Below, piece after piece: positions 32,654-44,618 of a stretch of 64,000 nucleotides of DNA. The translations under genes and the position numbers were made by a program. Below the pieces are notes generated by a model that saw only the letters and a list, made by a program, of their open reading frames with translations, did not search any database and was not told the DNA's origin. The DNA comes from Pollenia angustigena (Eukaryota; Arthropoda; Insecta; Diptera; Polleniidae), in contig OV884059.1 in the NCBI GenBank assembly GCA_930367215.1, positions 228,965,803 through 229,029,802 of the forward strand. The letters are read 5' to 3'. The stretch's first letter is position 1, and every line of letters begins with the position of its first letter.

Positions 32654-33220
32654 ACACATTCAACGTCACATTGAGAGAAATATTAAGGCAAGTGAAGAAC
32701 GAGAGAAATAAGAAAAAACAACAATGCTGATATTAAACAACTACCGAACTACTTTGCCCCAAACCCAACCCAAGCGAGAACAACTTTAAATCAACGAACA
32801 ACACCTTTAAACATCCAGCCATTTTATTTGTTTCTATGAATAATTTTCCTTTTATCCTTTAAAATACTCATAAACATAAAGAGAAAAATGAAAAGTTGAA
32901 AATATTTTTTGTGTAAATATTTAATTTACTTTTGTTGCTTTATCGATTTACACTCGTATACACCACATTACGGCAATTACAATGAAAACTGTAAAAAGAG
33001 GAGAAGAGAGCAAAAAAATAGTATTAAAGTTTTATTTTTTTATGATTCTTTATTTCCGAAAATCTTATTTGTTTGTTAATAATAATTTTGTAAATAATTC
33101 ATAATCAATTTTTATCGCGGTTAAATTTTACTATGTAAAAAAAAAAAAAATAATAATAATAAAAAATGAACAACAATTTTAATGTAAATGATGTGTCGAA
33201 ATAAAAGAGAAATATAAAAA
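32654..33220 (+). other. 3' UTR of the cuticular protein gene
   Basis: No open frames follow the stop. The first AATAAA is at 33200-33205 (GAAATAAAAGAG), a plausible polyadenylation signal giving a UTR of about 560-570 bases. Confidence 0.5.
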
Positions 33221-34035
33221 CTAAACGTTTACTTTTTTTAAATTTATGCATCTAAAAGACTTTAAAGAAATATTTTTACTACCCCTAATTATAGTCGACT
33301 ATTCTCTTAAAGCTTTTTTTTAAAGAAAAAAGGTTGATATTGTTGCAATTTACTTTTCAGAAAATTAACAGATGGCAGTACATTTGAATAAATTAGTGTC
33401 ATGTCACAATCAAACGATTTAAGCGTTTTCATATTGAAATAAAACAGAAATCTACGGATTTATTTTTGCAAATTTAAATTTTATAAAGCCTTTTGTTTAT
33501 TGTGATAAGCGATTTATTTTAATTGAATTATATGTATGTACATAAGTACATTTAATACGATTGGTAAATTTTTAATTATTGTTTAACCTTTTTAATCAAT
33601 TAGTTATAAACATGATTGACTTCATGGTTGTTTACAAACAAAAACGACAGGTGATGAAAACAAAAAAGGAAAACAAAATTGAATTAATCCTTTTTACCGT
33701 CATTTAATTGAACAACAGATAAGACCATGCTAGTTTAAAATAGTTTAAAAGCAAAGCACAGCACAGAAAGAAAAAACTCGCACTAATTTAAAATTATTTT
33801 CACTTACTTTAAGTACAGAATTATCTGCATAACGATTTGTTTTGTAGAAACAACAACAATAACACTAATATTTTCGTATTCTTTCTGTCAAAACTTTGTT
33901 ACATTTGTTTATTATGTTTTTTGTCTACTTTCGTCGACATTTTATTTGTACAACTTGAAGTACAAAGTAAACATTAGAGCCTGTGCGATAGCTACTTTAA
34001 GAACAATTGTGTTTTTTAGTTGAACTGTTAATTTT
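33221..34035. other. Intergenic AT-rich sequence
   Basis: No gene, RNA or bounded repeat was recognised. Confidence 0.4.
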
Positions 34036-34039
34036 AAGT

Positions 34040-34912
34040 TTTTTTTAACACTTTTAGCTAGGCTTGAGTTCATCAAATTTAATTTTAAGCGGCCAATACA
34101 CTTGCAATATTATTGTATATGATATTCGCCATATTATTTCCATTTTGTCCTATATTTTGCAATAAGTCGCACAATAGTTTCATTCATTCAATAAAAAGGT
34201 GAACATAACCTATAGGAATAACATAAACAACATCGTACAATGTTGCCAACAGACTTCACTTTCTTTTCGTTGTACAATAAAAATCGAAACTCTTTTGATT
34301 GTTGCCAATATATTGTGCCAGCTTCGAATATCATATACATATTGGCGATATAATTGTACAATACGTAAAATTTAACAATTTTATTGCAAGTGTATGAGCC
34401 GCTTTAGTTAAACTATTTTTACTGAAGGAAGGACTTTTACAACATGAAATTTATTAAAATTTATTATTAATTTTTATTCTTGGCTGAGCTGGGGCTCGAA
34501 CTCGGGTTGAATTTACATGTGTCAAGAATCACGACATTATTTCATCAGAATTCTTTGGTGTCTGCAACACTGCAGGGTCTGCAGCCAACAGTCAAACCAT
34601 AGAGCACACAGAGGTGCCACGAGCACACAGAGGCGCCACGAGACAGAAAATATTGTATTTTTTTCTGTCTTTTTCTTCGAATGCTGTCCTTTTTGCATTT
34701 TTTGTTTTGATTTCGCAATTTGTGTTGATAGTAGTGGCGTGTTTTACACATTGTAACTTCACTACCAAAAAACATTTTCTTTCTCTTTCTTCGAAAGCTG
34801 CCCTCACAAATGATTTAGGCATTTTTCATACGTCACATTTTTCATCTCTGTATGCTTTGTGAGTCAAACATCAATCTTTAACCAGTGGTACAGGTGGTTC
34901 GAAATTAAAACA
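34040..34912 (-). mobile_element. tRNA-like SINE, type 2 head, with nested MITE
   Basis: Minus strand. The B-box-like GGTTCGAGCCC region is degraded (GAGTTCGAGCCCC near 34492-34504). The tail (CATGTTGTAAAAGTCC and onward) is shared with the other SINEs. The tail is split by the MITE at 34088-34403, and the head is enlarged by inserted sequence at about 34575-34860. Comparison with the cleaner copy at 53855-54105 supports the layout. The short overlapping frames at 34517-34862 are artefacts. Confidence 0.55.
34088..34403. mobile_element. TTA-target MITE, AGCGGC termini
   Basis: AGCGGCCAATACACTTGCAA and AGCGGCTCATACACTTGCAA are inverted termini between TTA duplications (34085-34087, 34404-34406). 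The interior has a second inverted pair around GATATTCG. It is inserted in the tail of a SINE. Confidence 0.75.
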
Positions 34913-35464
34913 GGAATAAAAAAAAAAAAAAATTTATGAATTTATTTTATTGAGCAAATTAATGAAATGTTTCATTAATGTGATTACAAATAGTCAAATT
35001 TTCTGACAATTGGATCTGTGAAGAAAATTCTTTCAGTGTGAGGTTTCGGAGAACCCATTTCACACGGATAGACGGGCAGACGGTAATCGTTAAATCAACT
35101 TCGCCACTCATAAGGACCAGCGATGCCAGAAGTGCAGATTTATCTGCATTTTGCAGATTTCATTCCCAAAATTATCAAAATGCAGATTTGAAGATTTTTG
35201 CTTTAAAATTCCAGATTTTTTAGCTCGGTTCAAACTTCTTAACATTGTCAATTATGTTTGTTTTATTTCCACTTTTTGCATTGATTAACGAAATATATCA
35301 ACCATTCATGGAATAACCGTTTGGAAAAAGATTCATTAGGAGGAATTTTATTCGAAAAAGATTACTTAAAAATTGAAAATTCGCATTGTCTTGACACATT
35401 AATATCGCCGGACTTATGTCATCGGATTTTATACGAAATAATTTGCATATGTACGTATATATTC

Positions 35465-35879
35465 ATATCTGTGGCATTTTGACAAATTTCATTCAAAAAA
35501 CATTTTTGTTCACGTTTTTAAAATTTTGTATAATAAAAAAAATATTTGCTTTAATTTTGGTTTATTTTATTTTTTGATATAATTAATTTTTTCTCCGAGT
35601 TTTTTTTAAAACTTTTTTGGTATCTCGACTTAGGACGTTTTGTCAAAATGCCACAGATATGTACTTATATGTTAATATCTTTAATGGTTGCAATATTTCT
35701 GTGGTATTATGACAAAACATCTTAAGTCGAGACAAGATACAAAAAGGTTTTTAAAAAAAACTCGGTGAAAAAATCATTTTTATTAAATAATAAAATAAAC
35801 CAAAATTAATGAAAAATTTCGTTTATAATACAAAATTATGTTAAATTTGACTTAAGATGTTTTGTCAAAATGCCTCACA
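35465..35879. repeat. Two adjacent inverted-repeat elements of one family
   Basis: 35465-35660 has termini ATATCTGTGGCATTTTGACA on both sides. 35698-35879 has TCTGTGGTATTATGACAAAA and its near-inverse. Both contain CATCTTAAGTCGAGAC-like blocks. They look like two copies of one MITE family in tandem, or one element duplicated. Confidence 0.6.
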
Positions 35880-36284
35880 TTTGATCTCTATGAAATTTTC
35901 AATAACACCCTTGATAGTTTAAATATTCACCCTTATCATGAATTCCACATCTGAAAATTTTCGAATAAAATTTTTTATCCACATGGATTTTAATTTCGTA
36001 TCATAAATTCCATGTGAATAAAATAACATACCTGATTTTAAAAGCCTGTGTCATTATATTCGGATTTGAAAACAAGAAACAATTAATGTATTAAAGAAAA
36101 CTGTTTTTGGAAATTTATGGAACTACATTTTTTCGGGAAAATTTGAAAATGTAAAGCTTTGTGACAGGAAGAAGATTTTCGCGAACAACATGCTGTTGTA
36201 TTTTTTGAATCGTTATTGACACTAATCGATTACTATTGATTTGTAATTTAAGACGATTACCTCAAAGAGCAACAAAACTACAAG

Positions 36285-36940
36285 AAAATTGCTGAAATTC
36301 GGAAAAGTCTGCAAAAATAGCGAAAATTCGCAAAAATTTTTAATATTTCAAACAAGCCATAAAATGAATTAAAAGGCCCTGAAACTATAAGGAATTGCAG
36401 AAATTCGGTAAAGATTGCAAAATTAGCGGAAATTCGCAAAAATTTGCTAACATTGGCATGATAGTAAAGTCTAATATTTATTAACAATCGTTAAAGCTGT
36501 AAAGAATCACAAAACTTATAGGAAAAAATCACTTCTATCGCCAACATGGCTAAAATTCGCGAAAAATTGCAAAGTTGGAAACAAACTCTAAAACTTATTT
36601 GAAATCGCTAAATCGGCAAAAGAAGCAAAATGTCTGAAAGTAACAAAAAAAAAAAAAAATTCTAAAATAGCGAAAATTCGCGAAAATTTTTAATATTTCA
36701 AACAAGCCATAAAATTAACTCCCTAAAACTATAAGGAATGGCAAAATTTTGGTAAAAATTGCTAAATTAACGAAAAATCGAAAAAGATTTGCTAAGCACG
36801 GCATGATAGCAAGTATATTTATTAATAAACGGTAAAGCTATAAAGAATCAGAAAACTTACAGTTAAAATAGCTCTTATCGCAAACATGGCAAAAATTTGC
36901 GAAAAATTCTAAAATTAATTTGAAATCGCGAAATCGGTTA
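36285..36940. repeat. Tandem duplication, roughly 350-bp unit
   Basis: The block from AAATAGCGAAAATTCGCAAA (36311) recurs from AAAATAGCGAAAATTCGCG (36663) in the same orientation and internal order (TTCAAACAAGCCATAAAAT, AACTATAAGGAAT, GGCATGATAG, TATCGCAAACATGGC). Short AAATTCGC motifs also repeat within each unit. Confidence 0.65.
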
Positions 36941-37039
36941 TAAGGAAATTATTAAAAATTATTTTTTTGCTCCTTATTCACCGTTTTATTCCTACATATG
37001 TATGTAAATGAAATAAATAAAATTTGTGCATTTTAAACG

Positions 37040-37310
37040 TTGTTATACCCTCCACCACTATCAGTGATGAATGAGGGTATACTAAGTTTGTCACTCCGTA
37101 CGCCTTAAAACCGTTTTAAATAACGCTATCATAATATAATTCGGTACGTGACAGTTTTGTAGAACTAGAAATTATTCTGTAAAATTTCGTGAAGATCGGC
37201 CCATAATTTACTATATACCTCATATAAACCCTACTTTCGGAAAGGAGTTTAGCATCGCTGGAGGGTATTAAAGATTCGGCCCAGCCGAATATAGAACTCT
37301 AATTTTTTTT
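37040..37310. repeat. Dispersed dipteran repeat (ATACCCTCCACC family)
   Basis: TTATACCCTCCACCACTATC at the left, TCGTGAAGATCGGCCCATAA in the middle and ATTCGGCCCAGCCGAATATA at the right. These are the same blocks as in 57370-58310, on the opposite strand and without its tandem expansion. Confidence 0.6.
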
Positions 37311-37527
37311 TTTCTTAAATTTTAAATATAAACTTACATTTTCTTCCTTTTCCGACAGAAAAATCTTTGTGAATTATTTTTTTCATAAATTGGTAAAATA
37401 TTTTACATGTGAGCTATTCACAATCGTGTGAATTTTTTTGAAAACAAGCAAATTCGAAAGAAATTTTTTCGGAGTTTAAAAATGTAAACATACGGTAATT
37501 TTCACAACACATTTTATTCATGATACC

Positions 37528-38273
37528 CATAGATGGGCATTTTTCAGTACCAGTACTTTTTCAGTATTTTCTTTTTTTTACTGAAAAAAAAATCAGTATT
37601 CAGTAAATATATATAAATTTAAAAAGATTATTTTTATATTTTGTCTGCATTTTTAATAAAAATTAAATACTAATATTAATTATTTATTAAATTATTATAA
37701 ATAATAAAAATTATATATGTACATATTAATATATATTAAATATATATATATATATATATTTACTGAATACTGATTTTTTTTTTTCAGTAATCAGTAAAAA
37801 CCCAATAAAAAATTTTATCATTTTGCGAAGCACTAAAGGTACATTTAAAAAAATAAGCGCACAAATATGCGCTACGCAATAAGACATACAGAAATGCAGT
37901 AAAGTAAGTAAAAGAACTCTCAACAACTTTTATTAAAAAAAAATAACATTTCAAGTGCTACAGCATTCCCTTACCACGAAGCAGGTTTGTAAAGGGAGAA
38001 TACTAAAAAATAACGGTATCAAAACATTCAGTGTGTAAAGCGGATCGTTACATCCAACAATTTTTATGTGCGCTGAATAATGCGCTTCATGTGTCAAAAA
38101 TGTATTGCTTCAAAGTGGGAACTCGCCATATAAAATTCATGTCTTCCGTAAGCGCAATGGTAAGCGAAACTTTTATGTTTCTCCCTTACAAACCTGCTTC
38201 GTTGGAAGCTCCATTTTTTATTGGGAAAAGAAAATACTGAAAAAGTACTGGTACTGAAAAATGCCCATCTGTG
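37528..38273. mobile_element. 746-bp hAT-like MITE with long termini
   Basis: About 45 bp of terminal inverted repeat starts CATAGATGGGCATTTTTCAG on the left and CACAGATGGGCATTTTTCAG on the right. It is flanked by ATGATACC on both sides (37520-37527, 38274-38281). There is no transposase, and the 65-69 codon frames inside are not convincing genes. Confidence 0.8.
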
Positions 38274-38829
38274 ATGATACCAACTCTTCACACATTCGGA
38301 AATTTATATGTGAAATTTTATTCATGAAAGGGTGATTATGTCAAGCAATTTACATTTAATTTGTTGTTTAAAATAACAAAGATGTGATAAGTCCCAACTC
38401 AGTCTGAGATGTTAAATTTCAAAAGATATTTTTAATGTAAAAATATCCAAAAACTATCAGCCATGTTCTGAAAATCGCATTCGAGTGAAATTAAAATAGA
38501 CCAAATTTTTAAAACTTCTGTGTTGAAAGTTTAAACAAATTTTTCTTTTTTATACCTTTTACTTTGAGGACCACTTATCGATATTTACCATAGATTAAAA
38601 ATTCCAGAAATGAATTGTTATATTGTTTTCTAAATAAACTACATAAAAAATGTTATAAATGTGTTTTGCAGATTTAATGAAGATTTTTAAAATCTTAGTT
38701 TTGTGATTTTACCTCAAAAAGTTCTGGCAACACTGATAAGGACCCAATTGAAATACTCTAAAGGGCCTAGGATCAATATTGCTAAATTACAAATGGAATG
38801 AAAAACCTTCGGTGAAGTGTTTAACAAAT

Positions 38830-39840
38830 AAGAAATTAAAGTCGGTCAAACTCGACCATATGATACTTTATACTACAAAATATACAATATATACAATATA
38901 TACAAAATTGTTCGAGTGTGTACCCCATGTTATGAGGTTCATGTAAAAGTTCTTTATTATTTAGAAGTCTTAATTTTTATGAGGTTTTTTTTGCCTTAAA
39001 GTGATTTTACGATGGTGGTTTATATGGGACCTTTGGTTAATTAATGTTAATATATGTGGTTAATATCAGTTTGTTATGACATGGTAGCTATCGTAAAAGT
39101 TATTGTCGATATATATAGGAAAGTTATGGCATTAAAAGCTATTTTCGGGAGTATTATTTTTTTTAATTATAAACCGATTCCAATAAAATTTTATAGGATG
39201 ATTAAGTTTATTGCATTGACTAAAAAAATGTCCGCAACATGAGATCAGACATAAAGTCGTGATATTCCATCATAAAAATGATCGGGCGTCATCTTATACA
39301 ATTACATAGTTAAATACTTTTAAGTTGCGAAGTTATGCCTTATAGTCTAGGCCCTTTCCGATCTGACTTTCAGTTGTTTGGAGCGTTGAAAAACACACTC
39401 ACTGAAATATGCTTCACTTTAGAATTGACTTGATGCGTTTTTGGTCTCAAAAACTGAAAAATTTTCATGGATCGGAATCACAAAAAAAAAAACGGTTAAA
39501 ATATGCCGAACGCCCAGTATCATTTCTCACAAATGCTGATTGTTATTATACCCTTCATCACAACTAGTTGTCAAGGGGGTATACTTATGGGTCGATTATG
39601 GATGACAGCTGAAATGAAGTTGTGTTGTCAACAGCGAAATCAGGTAGCGCAATGTATGTTAACATATATAAAATTATGTTAAAGTATAAAATAAAAAAAT
39701 TTTTAGATTTAAATTTCAGCGGCTTGCACACACAACACAACTTCAGTTGTGTTGCCATCCGTAATCGACTAATAAGTTTGTCATTCCGTGTGAAACTTTT
39801 TAAAATTAATATAAGATACCGTAAAGTCTATATGGCGTAT
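38830..39840. repeat. Degraded dispersed repeats
   Basis: It starts with AAGTCGGTCAAACTCGACCA and holds GGTGGTTTATATGGGACC and, at 39540-39800, TATACCCTTCATCACAACTAG with GTTTGTCATTCCGTGTGAAA. These are motifs of abundant non-coding repeats in higher flies. Boundaries are not clear. Confidence 0.45.
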
Positions 39841-40523
39841 TCATAAAAAATTAAAATAACTCTTGGGAAGGATTTATACTTGAAACTTAGATCAAAACGA
39901 AATTTCGCGAGAAAAGTTAAATTTTTCTTTAATATTTATTTATACCAGTGTATTTGACAGTGACCTTATTCGTTCCTTTTCCAATATCCATTTTCAGCTT
40001 TTACAGTTGCAGTTATAAAGTGTCATTCAAGCAGTATTTTGTTGGAAAAAAATGTAAGCGAATTTTATTTTAACAACTTCCTGCTTTACAGATTTATTTT
40101 AATTTTTTTTCGTAAACTTTTAAACAAAATATAATAAACATTTGTATGTTTGTGTGTTTCCTCTTTTTAAATTTATGTACAATTTTGCCGGTTCGCTATT
40201 TTTTTCCAACATTTCCGTTTTACAAGCCACTCTTCCGTTTTGTCTTGTTTAATAATTTAATGGTTGAAAAGTGAAAAATACAAACATTTTTTTTTTGTTT
40301 TGTTTCCATTTGAGTTGATTCTGGTAGAAAGTTAAAAAAGATTTATTCGAATTTATTAACTAAAATCAAAAGCTGCCATGTCAAGTTAACTTCGATGTTC
40401 AGTGAGTTATTAAATGTTATTCCTTTTGGAAAATTGTTGTTTACTTCTTTCTGTTTTGCTTAAAATTTTATAAATTAAAGTAAAATACAAATTGAATTAA
40501 AAGGTTTCATTTTAACGGTACTA
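39841..40523. other. AT-rich spacer
   Basis: No gene or bounded element could be supported. Confidence 0.35.
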
Positions 40524-40632
40524 TCGGGTGATTTCTTAGCTATTTTCTTTTTGGCAACACGGGTTTAAACAGCTGACTCACGTTTCGTGTTTTGTTTCAC
40601 TGTCACACATCTTCAGTTTGGTCTATAATTAA
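40524..40632 (+). mobile_element. Solo 5' end of a rosa-like mariner
   Basis: TA at 40522-40523, then TCGGGTGATTTCTTAGC and about 90 further bases matching the 5' untranslated end of the copies at 47565 and 56470 (GGCAACACGGGTTTAAACAG, CAGCTGACTCACGTTTCGTG). Similarity stops just before the start codon position. Confidence 0.75.
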
Positions 40633-41045
40633 AGTATCAAACTTTCAAAATTACAAAATGATCTACTGAAAACCTGTAACATTTTAAAAGTACAGAGTTT
40701 TACTGAATAACTGGTTGATTATTACTTAAATAATATTTTGCAGAATTTCAGATCTTTTTCTCTGAAAGTTTCAATATTTCAAAAGCGTGTTTAATATGGG
40801 ATCTAAAGATAAGCCAATTTTTATAAAAACTGACCTCGCAGTATTATTTTTTTTGAAAAACTACTCCAAAATGTCATACAAAACTTAATTTGACATAATT
40901 TCAATAAGATATCACGATTTGTTTTAGATATATGTATTATGAGCGCGTAGTGAACTTTTAATGCGCGTGTTTTGCCGATCATACGTTGGTTGCATTTGGG
41001 TTTTTTCTTAAATGACCCGTTTAGGAAATTATGTTGTTGTTTTCA

Positions 41046-41458
41046 TTAAATATTAGTATTGTGGTTATTTTATTGAACTATTTATGGTTTTTAATCCAAA
41101 TTTTTAATATTTTTAATTAGGCTTAAGTTCATTAAATTTAATTTTCATTAAATTATTTTTATGAAGAAAGGAATTTTACAACATGAAAATCAATTAAAAT
41201 TTACTGATAATTTTTCATTCTTGACTCAATCTGGGCTCGAACCCAGGTGTTTACGGACAGGTTACCCTGACATGTTTCGATTGCAACCACTCAATCTCCT
41301 CAGAGGGCTTGCCGTTTAACACTCGAAGCCATCGACGACTGCTGACGTCATTAGTCAAACATCAATCCTTAAACCAAATTGTATTTAACCTTTGGTAGAT
41401 CGAAATTTGCTTTGAATGATTATCTATTTTAATTTACTTTAACATGTTGTTCCTTTAA
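41046..41458 (-). mobile_element. tRNA-like SINE, type 1 head (left half of palindrome)
   Basis: Its B-box is GGTTCGAGCCC read on the minus strand (about 41234-41244). Head and tail are as in the copy at 7690-8090. It is joined head to head with an almost identical copy on the + strand. Confidence 0.7.
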
Positions 41459-41797
41459 AAAAAACAGAAGTAAAGGAACAACATGTTAAAGTAAATTAAA
41501 ATAGATAATCATTCAAAGCAAATTTCGATCTACCAAAGGTTAAATACAATTTGGTTTAAGGATTGATGTTTGACTAATGACGTCAGCAGTCGTCGATGGC
41601 TGCGAGTGTTAAACGGCAAGCCCTCTGAGGAGATTGAGTGGTTGCAATCGAAACATGTCAGGGTAACCTGTCCGTAAACACCTGGGTTCGAGCCCAGATT
41701 GAGTCAAGAATGAAAAATTATCAGTAAATTTTAATTGATTTTCATGTTGTAAAATTCCTTTCTTCATAAAAATAATTTAATGAAAATTAAATTTAAG
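41130..41797. repeat. Near-perfect inverted duplication of a SINE
   Basis: Arms 41130-41458 and 41472-41797 are inverted copies of about 327 bp, with very few differences by eye (for example ACTCGAAGCC against ACTCGCAGCC). They are separated by about 13 bases (AAAAAAAACAGAA region). A transcript across the site would form a very long hairpin. Confidence 0.85.
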
Positions 41798-41805
41798 TTT
41801 TCATT
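41472..41805 (+). mobile_element. tRNA-like SINE, type 1 head (right half of palindrome)
   Basis: Plus-strand copy with GGGTTCGAGCCCAG near 41683-41696. The tail is truncated relative to the left copy, after AATGAAAATTAAATTTAAG. Confidence 0.7.
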
Positions 41806-41814
41806 AAATGTTTA

Positions 41815-41973
41815 ATTTTATAGATCTTTCTGTAAATGTTGATGTTATTAAACGTAATATTATTTTAAGTTTAAACATGTTACTGCAGTTATATTAAGAA
41901 AAATTGTTAAATTTGATATTTAGTCTGTAAGGATTGTATCCATAGACTTAATTAAATAAATAAATAAATAAAA
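41815..41973 (+). mobile_element. Non-LTR retrotransposon 3'-end fragment
   Basis: TTTAGTCTGTAAGGATTGTA, TCCATAGACTTAATTAAATA and a terminal (TAAA)n tail resemble the 3' end, also with (TAAA)n, of the decayed element at 47060-50645. Only untranslated sequence is present. The 5' limit is approximate. Confidence 0.5.
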
Positions 41974-42370
41974 TGTAAAAAAGGTCACATGAAAATTCAG
42001 AACGCGAACACTAACAGAACACTGTATCTACACTAAAACAAGATCGGTACGTTACCTTAGCATTTGTCCTTATCAGCTCACAATCATTGTGTACTGTATT
42101 TAGTTTTTTTATTTGTTATTTCTTTATAGAATGTTCATTTGAACTTTTCATGGCAAAATTTGAGACGGTACGGTACTCTAACGGACCGTATCTTAGGATT
42201 TTTTTGGAACTCTGAGTTTAATGAAAAACATGCGATTATATACACTCAAAAGAAAAATAAATCCATCCGTACTCAACTCAATCCGAAGCGTTATTAATAG
42301 TACGGTGAGTACGGATTTTCTTGAATCGAGTACAGAAAGACTTAACTTAAAAAAAAACTTAACTTATCCA

Positions 42371-43154
42371 CAGCGTTGCCATTTTGGTGCCTTTCGGGTA
42401 TTTTTTGGTGCTTTTTTGCTTATGCAATACCCGAAATTTTGTTAAACACCCGTTTTTGAAAAGCAGGTATTTATAGTGCTTTTCACAATTTCTCACAGTG
42501 CTTTTAAGTGCCTTTTACAATATTTATTTTTTTTTTGTACCATTTTTTAAAACCTCGATTATATTCAGGATGATTAAGATGAGATTTGCTATTTGGGGTA
42601 CAATTTTGGGAAGGCATACAAAGATTTTAAGGTTTCAAATGATAAAAGAAAGTTGCATTCGTTTTACCAAAAACTTTATTTACGAGGTTAGAGCTAGGCT
42701 TCCTAGCAATTTGGAAATTTTACAAAACGTTTACTTTTTAGCGTTGACAACATATTTTTTTTATTAAAATTTGGGCTGTCATTAAGTTTTATAAAGAATG
42801 GTTGGTCACTGCAAATTTTCGGTAATTGCAACAGGCCAGATTCAGAAATAGATTTTAAAATCGTTCGAAATTCATCACACCTTTTAAAAACGGTCGTTTT
42901 GAAATCGATTGATTTTCATCACATACCTGTATATTTATTTTAAATGAAAATGGTCACCCATCAACGCCATCGCCTTTTTTAAATTTTGGAGGTATATAAT
43001 ATTCGGCACAGCCGAATGCAACTTGTTTTGTGTTTAATTAAATTTAAAAAATGGCTTAGTGCTTTTTTACGCTTTTTTTTGTTCAAAATAGTGCTTTTTA
43101 GTGCTTTTTTTAAATTTTAAAGTGCTTTTTGCTCACAAAAAATTGGCATCACTG
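42371..43154. mobile_element. 784-bp hAT-like element, copy A
   Basis: CAGCGTTGCCATTTTGGTGC and CAGTGATGCCAATTTTTTG (inverted) are flanked by CTTATCCA on both sides (42363-42370, 43155-43162). Subterminal regions are rich in AAAAGCACTAA/TTAGTGCTTTT. It includes ATTCGGCACAGCCGAAT near 43000. It is an inverted, shorter relative of 60359-63055. No transposase is encoded. Confidence 0.85.
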
Positions 43155-44618
43155 CTTATCCATATTTAATCCCAAATTCGTACTTCAAATAATCTAAAAA
43201 TGAGATTGATTTAAGTAAAACTTAGATTGAACGAATCACAAAATGCGATTGATTCAAGTATTATAAAGTTAAATGAAATAAACCAAAAGTGAAATTGGAA
43301 GGGGAATCCTATTACGATGGATTCACTTACCAGTTTTACACCTTACAGAATTTCAATTATCATTCCCGATATGGTTTTTACTTTTAAAACTTATTGCACA
43401 TATTGAAAATATAAACTAAATGAGAAGCAAGAGTTCTCAACTTTACTTTTCAAACATGAAAGTAATGTGTTTTCGTTTTGTTCTGTCGTTTTTGTTGTTG
43501 TGTGTATACAACAAGCAAATCGTTTTTAAACTACTTGTGTGGTGCAGGGCTGTCAGATGTGGCGATTTTTCGCCAAACGTGGCGATTTATAAACCTAATT
43601 GGCGACGCAATTTTGTTTTTGGCGACATGGTATTTTTTGGGCGAAATTAAAAAAAGTTGGCGATTATTTTGGCGAAATATAAAACGCATTTTATCTTTTT
43701 TTCATATTTACATGATAAAATTTATGAGTACTTGGAATTTTTAACAAATTTCGCAATGCGAATGCGATTGTTTTAGGTGATAAATTGATAATATTGCCAG
43801 ATGCATTAGATTGAAAAGATGAAAAAATTGTTTCATTGGAAATTTGGAAAGCCTTCAGAAGTTATCAATCATCGGATCTTTACCGAAAAACGTATTTGGT
43901 TACTTATGGCCATTTTCTCATTAGGCAATTATCTTTTTTCCCAACGAAAAACTGCACATTAAAGAAATTTGGTTTTCTCAATGTCTCATTTGCTTCGATT
44001 TTATTGCAAAGCTAACCGGCACTCATCTGCCAATTATTTATTTTCCTTTTATTTGCCGTACAGATAAATTCAATCAGCTGACTCCCAACTTTTACATGTA
44101 TTTTGAGTGGCGTTGCCAGCTTAAAACAATGTTTTTTGTCGGTATATTGAGAAATCCAAAATCGTTAACGGACAGTTTACCGGTCCAATAAATTTATGTT
44201 GACATTAAGTAACAGGCAGTTTGTCGATACATTGAGAAAATGGCCATTAGAATATTAAATAAAAAAAAATAAATATTCACTTGAAATTTTTGAAAACGTT
44301 GAATTTATATAGAATCGAAAACTGATCTGGGTTAGAAGATAGTTTTTTAAAATTATTCGCTTATTAGACTCAGTTGACTTAAAGTATTCCAGTTCAATTC
44401 CAAATTTCCAATTTGAATATACCTTTTAGGACATTTCTCCTTTGCTTCAAATAAATAAAAAATCTTACCAAATTCTGACTTATTTTCACATAGAAAATCA
44501 CTCCGATAAAAACTGTTTTTTTTTTTTTGTAAAAAAAACTCTACTTATTTTGCATACTTGATTTAATTAAACTGACCTCATACGTTCTAGGTTTTAAGAT
44601 AATCAGCCTTCTTATGAC

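Larger units (their letters stand above)
35118..38735. mobile_element. 3.6-kb hAT-like element with nested repeats
   Basis: Termini CAGCGATGCCAGAAGTG and CAGTGTTGCCAGAACT (inverted) lie between exact 8-bp duplications ATAAGGAC (35110-35117, 38736-38743). A CAG start and 8-bp duplication are hAT hallmarks. No transposase frame survives. Inside are two inverted-repeat elements (35465-35660, 35698-35879), a tandem duplication (36285-36940), a dispersed repeat (37040-37310) and a second hAT MITE (37528-38273). Confidence 0.75.

Noticed and set aside
34517..34862. Overlapping frames on both strands
   Set aside because: They fall in a SINE head enlarged by inserted or duplicated sequence, with no conserved motif.
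40010..40055. TATAAAG with a downstream GTAAGC, another possible first exon
   Set aside because: No downstream exon or conserved sequence was found in the remaining window.
41683..41700. Possible tRNA gene (GGTTCGAGCCC)
   Set aside because: No cloverleaf could be traced around the B-box, and the same block recurs at several sites with a common tail, so it is a SINE.
43420..43744. Two overlapping + strand frames
   Set aside because: They cross the left boundary of a hAT insertion (TSD at 43537), so they cannot be an ancestral gene.
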